From an uncultured Clostridia bacterium (GTDB lineage: Bacteria; Cyanobacteriota; Vampirovibrionia; Gastranaerophilales; Gastranaerophilaceae), in the NCBI GenBank assembly GCA_945946765.1, contig CAMEWS010000001.1:58480-122479 (forward strand): a stretch of 64,000 nt of DNA, read 5' to 3'. This document shows positions 30,818 through 41,917 of this stretch, in pieces. The translations under genes and the position numbers were made by a program. The notes below the pieces were generated by a model. The model saw nothing but the letters and a program-made list of their open reading frames with translations. It did no database searches and was not told the DNA's origin. Numbering within the stretch: the first letter of the stretch is position 1; every line of letters begins with the position of its first letter.

Positions 30818-32002
30818 TTGTATACGCAAAAAGAGTATAATAAAGTTTTAGATTATTATTTTGAAAATAAAAAATTTCCGACACCCAACAGAAAATTCTT
30901 TGAATCAGTAAGTGATTCTATTACGCAAAATGATTTTTTATTTTCAACACCTTGGACTGTATCTTGGCAGGTTATTTCTCAATGCAATTTAAGGTGTAAA
31001 CATTGCTTTTTTGAAGGTAATCAAGAGCTGTATAATTCTCAATTTGATTTGGATACCGATACTTTGTTATTTTTGGCAAAAGAATTGACTGACAAATTCA
31101 GCGTTGTTTCTTTGAGTATAACCGGCGGAGAAACTATGCTGAGAAAAGATATTTTTGAACTGTTAAAAACATTAAAACAAAATAATGTTGCAATTTCACT
31201 TCAGACAAACGGTACTTTAATTGATAAAAATAAGGCAAAGTTGCTTTCTGATATTCTTTGTCCTGATACTGATTATGTTCAGGTTAGTTTAGATGCTTCT
31301 AAGCCTGAAATTTATAATAAAATCAGAGGAGAAAATACTTTTTATAAAGCAATAAACGGGATAAATTTACTTATTGAACAAGGTGTCAAAGTTAATGTTA
31401 ATGCTACGGCATTGAGTCTTAATGCATTAGATTTACCTGATTTATACAGGTTATGTAATAATTTGGGCGTTAAGAAATTTTCTGTTTCCGGTTTTGTTCC
31501 TTGTTTTGAAGAACAGCAATATTTAGTTTGTGATTTTTCTTCTGTTTTATCTTCAATTGCAGAGATTATTGATATGTCAACTATATCAAAAACTTTTTTT
31601 GAAATGAATTACAGGTTTTATAATTTTGTTTCCGATAACAATTTGAGAAAATATGCTGATGAATATCTTCAAACACATTTGGTTCAGGATTCTTTGCATA
31701 ATGACTTGTTATGTCATCGACATAATACCCTTTACATTAATGCAAAAGGTGAGGTCTATTTATGTTTTTCATGTGAAAATAAACAAGGACTTTTAGGTGT
31801 TTTTCCAAAAGATTCTCTTGAGCAAATATGGGAAAACAGAAGACAAAATATTTTTTTCTCTCCAAGAAAATCTAAAGATTCTGCTTGTAGAAATTGTAAA
31901 TATTTCCTTTTTTGTAAAGCCGGTTGTATGGGGTCAGCATACAGTGTGTACGGAAATGTAAATGCTCCTGATGGTTTGTGTTTATATGCCAAGAAACATT
32001 AA
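30818..32002 (+). CDS. Radical SAM/SPASM peptide maturase
   Basis: SQCNLRCKHC (CxxxCxxC), SITGGETMLRKD, C-terminal YLCFSC...CRNCKYFLFCKAGC...C SPASM cysteines; TTG start with GAGGT SD. Confidence 0.9.
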   Translation: MYTQKEYNKVLDYYFENKKFPTPNRKFFESVSDSITQNDFLFSTPWTVSWQVISQCNLRCKHCFFEGNQELYNSQFDLDTDTLLFLAKELTDKFSVVSLSITGGETMLRKDIFELLKTLKQNNVAISLQTNGTLIDKNKAKLLSDILCPDTDYVQVSLDASKPEIYNKIRGENTFYKAINGINLLIEQGVKVNVNATALSLNALDLPDLYRLCNNLGVKKFSVSGFVPCFEEQQYLVCDFSSVLSSIAEIIDMSTISKTFFEMNYRFYNFVSDNNLRKYADEYLQTHLVQDSLHNDLLCHRHNTLYINAKGEVYLCFSCENKQGLLGVFPKDSLEQIWENRRQNIFFSPRKSKDSACRNCKYFLFCKAGCMGSAYSVYGNVNAPDGLCLYAKKH

Positions 32003-32055
32003 AGCAAAAATTTTTATCAGGGGTTTTAAAATAATTAGAAGCGCTGAAGGTTAGC

Positions 32056-33828
32056 ATGGAAGCACTAAACAATCTTAAATATATAAAAAACAATTGGTTT
32101 CTTTATAAAAACTGGGAACAACAGCAAAATAATGAAGATGCTCGTATTACGGTGCTTAAAAGAACAATGCCGCCCTCAGTACAAGAACTTGATTATGCTA
32201 AAAATTACGGTTCTACATTGATAAATGCCGTAAATATTATGGATCAAATTAGTATTAACAAATCTGAAAATGCACTTGTATCAATTAGAGCTGCTTTTTC
32301 GTCTGCTGTTACGCTATCAGGTTTACTCGGCGCAGTTGTCGGGTCTTTATTTTCACATTTTAGCAAATCTTATAAAAACATTCCTAAAATAGCTGCTTTT
32401 GTAGGATATAGTATAACTACGCTTTTGAGTGTTTGTGTGATTGATTTTTTGAATGCACATTATGAAAAAATGGCCACAAGAATTGCAAGATTCCATACAA
32501 GAAATAATGAGCTTAAGGATGTAAGAAATTTTATTGTATATGACGATTCACAAATTGCTCAGGCAAACTCAAAAATAAAAGATATGAAGGATGTTGATGA
32601 TATAACCCAAGATTCTTCTTTTAAGGAAAGTTTAAATCCGATTAAAACTTTTAAAAAATCCATTGATACTGTTAAAGAATTAAAGAAAGACTATTCCGAT
32701 TATAAAAAATGGCATAAGGACTTTGCAGAAGCGGAAAAAAATAAAAATCTGGAATTTCAAAATTTGAATGTTTCTCAAGAAGAATTAGAATTAGCACAAA
32801 AAGACAGGGATAAAATATTAAAAACTATAAAAAGACTTGAAATTTCATCAAATAATTATGAGTTAAATGCTGAGTTGGGTATTAGGACTATATCTGTTAT
32901 AGGAAGCTTGTTAACAATAGCAGGAGGCTTAACTCTGGGATGGGGTTTGGGCAGATTGTCTAAAAAACTTTCAAAATATTCTCAAAACACTGCTTTTCTT
33001 GAGTATTTGTCAAAGTTGTCTGTTCCTGCCGGTATATTAAGTATGTTTTTACTTTCCGGACCACTTGTTAAAATAGCTAAAGAGTCTGCTAGGATAGGTA
33101 GATATAAAGAAAAAACACAACTTTTAAATGATGCTTCTAATTTTATTGCATATACAGATTCTGATAAAAGTAAAATACAAAATATTCCTCAGCAAAATCC
33201 TGAACAAATATCGGCACTCAATACTGTTCTTAAAGATTTTTCAGATATAGCGAAAATTAAAAAAGATTTTGACGATTACAATAAATATAAAAATGTTCAA
33301 CTTAAAGATGAGTTGAAGCTTAGAAAAGCATTAAAAGACATTCCTGTTACGCAAAAACAGATTGATGATGCAATAAAACTACAAAAACAACTCTTTAGGG
33401 CTTTTGAAACAATAGATGACAAATCGGAAAGTTTTGTTGATGATACAGATGCTGCTGTTGAATCAATATCAAGGACCGTTATAGGTATAATGTGCACAGT
33501 TGCAAATCTTTTAACATTAAAAATCTTTGGCAAGAAGATTTCATCTTTTACCAACAATAATAAAATGCCGGGATTTATTGAAGGATTAAAACTTACTCGT
33601 AATCTAAAACTTAAAGATTTAGGTCTTATTTTTATTGCCCCATTTTTTGTAACCAGACTTTTGATTTTAGGCGTATCTGTTTTGTGTGCGGAAATTAAAA
33701 AGAAAGCCTGTAAAATAGGTGTAATGAAGGCTGTTGATGATTTGCATAATCCTAAAAACTTTATTGTTTTCGATAACAACAAGGATGTTTCAAAAAATAG
33801 TGTTTTTGCGGATTTTATTAAGGTTTAA
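32056..33828 (+). CDS. Hypothetical membrane protein with three internal repeats
   Basis: 590 aa; three units, each with TM stretch and ending VRNFIVYDD / ASNFIAYTD / PKNFIVFDN. Confidence 0.65.
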   Translation: MEALNNLKYIKNNWFLYKNWEQQQNNEDARITVLKRTMPPSVQELDYAKNYGSTLINAVNIMDQISINKSENALVSIRAAFSSAVTLSGLLGAVVGSLFSHFSKSYKNIPKIAAFVGYSITTLLSVCVIDFLNAHYEKMATRIARFHTRNNELKDVRNFIVYDDSQIAQANSKIKDMKDVDDITQDSSFKESLNPIKTFKKSIDTVKELKKDYSDYKKWHKDFAEAEKNKNLEFQNLNVSQEELELAQKDRDKILKTIKRLEISSNNYELNAELGIRTISVIGSLLTIAGGLTLGWGLGRLSKKLSKYSQNTAFLEYLSKLSVPAGILSMFLLSGPLVKIAKESARIGRYKEKTQLLNDASNFIAYTDSDKSKIQNIPQQNPEQISALNTVLKDFSDIAKIKKDFDDYNKYKNVQLKDELKLRKALKDIPVTQKQIDDAIKLQKQLFRAFETIDDKSESFVDDTDAAVESISRTVIGIMCTVANLLTLKIFGKKISSFTNNNKMPGFIEGLKLTRNLKLKDLGLIFIAPFFVTRLLILGVSVLCAEIKKKACKIGVMKAVDDLHNPKNFIVFDNNKDVSKNSVFADFIKV

Positions 33829-34712
33829 TCGGTTTTGATGTACCATTGCGGCAATATAGTATCTATTGCGTATTTTGGTGCAATTTTTCTTAAGCTTTCA
33901 TATAAAATTGCATTTTCGGGAAGATACATTATCACCTGATAAGACGGGTCAAGTCTTAATCCTTTTTTTGTTTCTATTTTATGCTTTTCGATATCTTCTA
34001 AACTAACTTTGAGCGGCAAAAAACCGTATCTCAGATATAATCGAACAGGTGAACCACTTTCTTTACCAAAAGCATTTGCTTTTATTATGATGTTTTTGTC
34101 ATTTTTTTTTGACAAAAAGTTTAAAAGAGGTACGGATACGTATCTTGATGCGTTATTGTATTCTTTGTGATAAACTATAAAATTTTGAATACATATTATA
34201 TCTTTGTTTTTATCGATTTTTTTGTATCCAAGTTCTTGCGCTCTTTGTAATTCCTGTTTTTTGCATAACGTAGTATAGACAATTTCTGATATAAATACAT
34301 CTTTAATATCGTTTGCAACTTTAGGAGATATTTGCTCTATTTGGTTTATCAATTTGTCGGAAAAAGAAAAACTGTTGTTTTGGTATTGTTTATATATTTC
34401 ATTATTAGATTTAAAAAATTCAGAAATATTTTTAATTTTTGTTTTATCGTTTTTTATTAGTCTAAAACAACCGTTTTTATTGTAATTTTGATATGTTATT
34501 AAACAGTCTTCGGCTGTGCCTGTATGGTTGTTTTGTATTTTGGGTTTGTCTATTATCAGACCAATTCCCGTGATTTTGTCGCCGGTTTGTAGTTCAGTAG
34601 AATTTTTGATAAATATATCTTCGTTTCCACAGAAGTGGATTGGACGAATATCATTGCATTTTTGATGTTTTTTTATATATTTTATTGTTGGATTTAATGC
34701 TGAAATTTTCAT
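33825..34712 (-). CDS. Hypothetical protein, GNAT-like C-terminal region, N-terminal IHFCGN motif
   Basis: KANAFGKESGSPVRLYLRYGFLPLKVS resembles the acetyltransferase GSxxxxLYxRxGF segment. Confidence 0.4.
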   Translation of the reverse strand: MKISALNPTIKYIKKHQKCNDIRPIHFCGNEDIFIKNSTELQTGDKITGIGLIIDKPKIQNNHTGTAEDCLITYQNYNKNGCFRLIKNDKTKIKNISEFFKSNNEIYKQYQNNSFSFSDKLINQIEQISPKVANDIKDVFISEIVYTTLCKKQELQRAQELGYKKIDKNKDIICIQNFIVYHKEYNNASRYVSVPLLNFLSKKNDKNIIIKANAFGKESGSPVRLYLRYGFLPLKVSLEDIEKHKIETKKGLRLDPSYQVIMYLPENAILYESLRKIAPKYAIDTILPQWYIKTD

Positions 34713-34811
34713 ATTTAATTAAAAACACTACAAATTTTTTTTTGCGATTGTTTTATAAGTTTTTTACACAATTAAGATGATTACATTTCAATTGCTGATA
34801 TTATAATAATT

Positions 34812-37800
34812 ATGGATGATATTAGTGAAAGTAAAACAATGAAATGTCCGTCTTGTAAAACAGAAGTTAGTGAAAACACTTTAATTTGTCCAAATTGCAA
34901 AAAAGTGTTAAAGCTTCAATGTCATAATTGCGGTGCAATAACTAAAAACAGTACCTGTGAAAAATGTGGTACGGTTATATTGAATAAATGTTATAAGTGC
35001 GGAAAGTTAAATACTACAAATATTGATAAGTGTCCCAAATGTGGTATGGATATAAACGCAAGTATTGGATTAAAGGAATCTGAAATTGATGAATTTGCTG
35101 TTTTGACAGTTGATTTAACAAATCTTGACGAGATAAAAAATGCACTAAGAAGTGAAAAACTGGCTCAAAAATTTAAATCTAATATCTATGCAATTATAAA
35201 GAAAACTGCTGCTCAAAAAAAAATGCGAGTACAAATTATTGGCGATACTTTTATAATTAGATTTTGTAAAGATTACAATTTTGTAGAATCTGCTAAATCA
35301 GCAATTGATTATGCCATATATGTTGCTCAAACTGTTACTGAGATTAATAATAAACTTTTCGAAGCCAAAGGAATTGAATTAAAGGTTCAAATGGCAATAC
35401 AAAAAAGAGATGTGTATGCAAAACCCGCAGAATATAAATCCGGATTAAATATTAACGTTGTATATTCATCAAGTGAAAGTGTCAGAACTTATAGTAGTAT
35501 TCAACTTGTGGCTGATTCATATATTTATCAGGTTCAAAAAGAACAATATCCTTTTCGTTCACTTAGTGCTGTATGTGTAAAAGATAGGATGATAATGTAT
35601 TTTGAGCTGGTTCTTTCAAAATTATTAACAAAAGAGAAAGAAAAAGATTTTGATATTAATGAAATTAAACTCCCCAAAAATACTGATTTTGAACCTGCTG
35701 AGGAAATTGATGACGAAATATTAATCAATTTTCAGGATTTACATTGTACATTTATAAAAACTAAAAATACTAACTTGGCTAAAGAGCTACAAAAAATCAA
35801 CGACAAAAATATTGCAAATCCAATTATTTCTGTTCATTCATCAAAACGATTGGGGAAATTGGCTAATATTTCAACTGATGAGTTGAAACAAATTTTTAAT
35901 GATAGTCAAATTTACAGATTTTCTTGTTCTCCGCTTAACAAATATAATCCGTACGGTTTATTGAAACAAATGTTGCTTGAGTATAGAGGCGTTAATGAGC
36001 TTTCTGCAATTTCTAATCCTGAGACCGTATTCTCAATTTTTCAAAATAGAAATATACAAGATTTATTGCTTATGAACAGTGATGTGCAAGAACTTCCTGA
36101 AGATTTGCGCTACTCATATTATGAAACGTTTACTGCTTTTGTAAAATCAATTTCTTGTAAAACTTTGTTTGTGATTGATGATATTGAAAATGCTGATGAG
36201 TGTTCTATTGAGATTTTAAAATACATGTTGGATAATGATGCAATGCAGCAAGTAGGTTTTGTTGTATCTAGCAATGAAGACTTTTTGCTCCATCGTCAAA
36301 TATACAGGTTAATGACTTCACAAAATTACTTTGATATTGAAGTAACTCCTGCTTCAAACAAAAATGTAGTTGCTTATGCAATGCAAAAATATATTGAAAT
36401 TAATGATTCATTCTTTTTTGAAAAAATACTTGAAAATACAAAAGGTTCACTTTTTTACTTTAATCAAGCTCTTAAATATCTGGAAGTTGCAGGCATTGTT
36501 GAATTAAAAGATAACAAATATAAAATTGTAAATGAAAAAATGATTGTTATTCCTAAAGAAATTGATGAGTTAATTCAAAGACGGATGAAATATCTTCAGT
36601 CAAATAATAATGTTTTTGAATTGTACTCCGCCTTACTTTTGTTAGGTGAAAAAATTCCTTTGGATATTGTTTTAAAACTTGATATACAGGATACGAATAA
36701 ATCATTAACTCATTTGATACAACTCGGTTTTATCAATGCTGCTGATAATAATTTAATAACTATAAATGATTATAATTTATTTAAAAATAATTTATCAGCC
36801 GTTTCTTCACAAGAACAATTAGAGGCTATGGCTCAACATGTACTTGAAAAAGTATTTATTAATATTCTAACAGTAACTCCAATTAAAGCTCAACTTTTGG
36901 AGTATGCAAACATAAAGAAGGAAGCATTTGCTCATTGGCACGCTTTAGCAATGATATCCAGTCAACTCGGTGATTTCTGTGCATACTTAAACTGCACCAA
37001 AAAGTTTCTTTCTCTTGTTGAAAATGTGATAGATCCGCAAACAAATAAAACTGTTGAGCAAGTTAAATTTGAAGTCTATTCCGAACTTGCTGAAGTTATG
37101 TATAAATACTATCCCGATAAAATAATAAACTTTTTAAAAACACTTTTAAGTGATTTGGAAGCCAAAAATGATAGTGATAAAGTTGTTGAAATTGCCAATA
37201 AACTAGTTCAAAGTTGTTTAATGAACGGTGATTATAATCAAGCCTTAGAATATGTCGGAAAAATTATCGAACGAACTCCTCGAGGTAACTTAAACTATAA
37301 AAGTAAAGATTTTAACCTTAATTATTTTATTATGCACTTGATAATGATTGAAATATATTTCAATCTTGGCAAATTAAAAGATTGTTTAGAACTTTGTAAC
37401 GAAGTATTCAAAGGCTTTAACCTATCAGAATTCAAAGAAAGCGTTTTGCCTGAAAATATTTCTAAACAAGAATTTGATAATGTTATTTTTGATGCTATCT
37501 TTTTGGCTAATGTATCTAAATTGTTAACAAAACAAGAACATAAGCAAGATGTGATAAGCAAAATTATAATTACCGAGTTTTCCGAATTTAAATGTTTTCA
37601 TTTGTTAAAAGTTTTTGATGAGTTTTTATCAGGAAAAGATATTACTAATAGTATTCAAACTGTAATTCAACAAGATGGTATAAATGATAAGTATTCAACA
37701 GTTTTAATGCCTATAATATTGGGTTTATCAGCAATACAACAGCAGAATTGGGAACTTTTTGGCAATTATATATATAATGCAAAATCTTATGCTGCTGAGA

Positions 37801-38320
37801 TGCGTTTATATCAGTTAAAATATCTTTGTGAGCTTTTGATTGGTCTTGCTTATACAAAACTTGGAAATAATAAAAAAGCAAAACAAATTTTTTACAATAT
37901 ATTGGATTTATCATCAGAAGCAGGTATAAAAAACATTGTTTATCTTAGTTGGTATTTTGTTACAATTGCCGAAGCTGAGGATTCTCATAATGAAATAGTA
38001 TTGAATATACTTAATAATACTGTATTAAACATGGAAAATGATGATAATACGTCAATAATATTTTTGGTTCTCTTTAAAACTCTTTCTTCTGAAATCTTAC
38101 TGACTTCAGGTAATAATTTAGAAAAGGCACTTTTCTGTGCAGAACAAGCTTTTGATTTGTCATTAAAATCGAATTTATTAATATATACACCTAAAATTGC
38201 CAATATCCTTTTGTATATTTATAATGTAATTATTACAAATCAAAAAGATACAGAGGTTGTAAAAGAATTTACGCAAAAAGCTGAATATTTGAAGCAAACT
38301 ATGTCAAAACTCGGTTCGTT

Positions 38321-38324
<4 letters not shown>
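34812..38324 (+). CDS. Zinc-ribbon / class III cyclase-like / AAA-STAND-like / TPR-like multidomain protein
   Basis: MKCPSCKTEVSENTLICPNCKK and two further Cys4 motifs; AVLTVDLTNLDEIK and QIIGDTFIIRF; LFVIDDIENADECSIEILKYML. Confidence 0.6.
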
Positions 38325-40269
<1,945 letters not shown>

Positions 40270-40410
40270 TTATTTGACGGAAATTATACCACAAAAAATC
40301 ATATTATTGATACAGATGTAAATTTTTGAGCTAAATTATTTATTTTTTGTGTTATTTATATGGTTTTTAATATAAAATCATTTTGTATGTAAAAATAAGG
40401 AATTATCTGA

Positions 40411-41799
40411 ATGAATATTGTCTCAAATTACAATGTAGCTATTATTGGTGCCGGCCCTGCAGGTATTTTTGCAGCTTTGGAAATCATGAAGCTTAAACCG
40501 AATTGGAAAGTTGTTATTGTAGAAAAAGGTTTAAAAATTGAAGAAAGAAAATGTCCGTTAAGGGAAGGTGTTCATAAATGTATGAATTGCAGAACTTGTG
40601 GTCTTCTTTGCGGATGGGGCGGTGCAGGTGCATTTTCTGACGGTAAATTAACTCTTACTCCTGATGTTGGAGGACATTTAGTCGACTACATGGATAGAGC
40701 TAAGGTTGAAGACCTTGTAAAATACACCGATGATATCTATCTTAAATTTGGTGCAACTGACGAGGTTTTTGGAACAAATAAAGATGATTTTGCTGATATT
40801 GAACGTGCAGCTACGCTTGCAGAATTAAAACTTGTTCATTCACCTGTAAGACATCTTGGTACGGAAAGAAGTCTTGGTGTATTGAAAAATATGCAAGATT
40901 ATTTGAATCAAAATATAACAATTTTAAATAAAAAAACTGCAGCAAGCCTTATTGTTGAAAATGAACAAGTGAAAGGTTTTGTTACTTCAGATGGAGAAGA
41001 GATTCGTTCGGAATATTTAATTATTGCTCCGGGTCGAGAAGGTGCAGATTGGTTAACAAAAGAATTTGAAAAGAATAAAATCGGTATGGTCAATAATGCG
41101 GTAGATGTGGGTGTCAGAGTTGAGTTGCCGGCTCCTGTATTTTCGCATATTACAGACAAATTGTATGAATCTAAATTGGTATATCATTCTAAAACTTTTG
41201 GTGATGAAGTAAGAACATTCTGTATGAATCCTTATGGAGAGGTTGTTGCAGAAAACTATAGCGGTATTGCTACTGTTAATGGTCACAGTTATGCGGAAAA
41301 GAAAACTCAAAATACCAACTTTGCATTACTTGTAAGTGAAAAATTTACAGAGCCTTTTAAAGAACCTATTGCATACGGTCAACATGTTGCAAGGCTTGCT
41401 AATATGCTATCAGGCGGTATTTTAGTGCAACGCTTTGGCGATTTATTAGACGGAAGACGCTCAACTCCCGACAGAATTAAATCCAGCATAATAACTCCAA
41501 CGCTTAAATGTGCTACCCCCGGAGATTTAAGCTTAGTATTACCGTATCGTCAAATGACTGCAATTATTGAAATGCTCCAAGCATTAGATAAAATTGCTCC
41601 GGGTGTAGCTTCAAGATACACATTACTCTACGGTATTGAAGTTAAATTCTACTCAGGACGTGTTAAACTTACAAATGAGCTTGAAACGGAACAAGTGAAA
41701 AACCTCTTTACTATCGGTGATGGAGCCGGTGTAACCAGAGGACTTATTCAAGCTTCGGCATCAGGTGTTCATGCGGCTAGAGTAATTTGTTCAAGATAA
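40411..41799 (+). CDS. FAD-dependent oxidoreductase
   Basis: VAIIGAGPAGIFAALEIMK; KCPLREG...CMNCRTCGLLCGWGGAGAFSDGKL; IGDGAGVTRGLIQASASGVHAA. Confidence 0.85.
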   Translation: MNIVSNYNVAIIGAGPAGIFAALEIMKLKPNWKVVIVEKGLKIEERKCPLREGVHKCMNCRTCGLLCGWGGAGAFSDGKLTLTPDVGGHLVDYMDRAKVEDLVKYTDDIYLKFGATDEVFGTNKDDFADIERAATLAELKLVHSPVRHLGTERSLGVLKNMQDYLNQNITILNKKTAASLIVENEQVKGFVTSDGEEIRSEYLIIAPGREGADWLTKEFEKNKIGMVNNAVDVGVRVELPAPVFSHITDKLYESKLVYHSKTFGDEVRTFCMNPYGEVVAENYSGIATVNGHSYAEKKTQNTNFALLVSEKFTEPFKEPIAYGQHVARLANMLSGGILVQRFGDLLDGRRSTPDRIKSSIITPTLKCATPGDLSLVLPYRQMTAIIEMLQALDKIAPGVASRYTLLYGIEVKFYSGRVKLTNELETEQVKNLFTIGDGAGVTRGLIQASASGVHAARVICSR

Positions 41800-41822
41800 A
41801 ATAGTATACAAAATAAAAAAAC

Positions 41823-41859
41823 GAGAATGTAATAAAACTATACATTCTCATTTTTTTTT
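41823..41859 (+). terminator. Rho-independent terminator
   Basis: GAGAATGTA-N9-TACATTCTC followed by T9. Confidence 0.85.
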
Positions 41860-41917
41860 GTCAAAAAATACAATAAATTTTTTTTTATAAATAGTAATAG
41901 TATGATTAGGTGTAATT

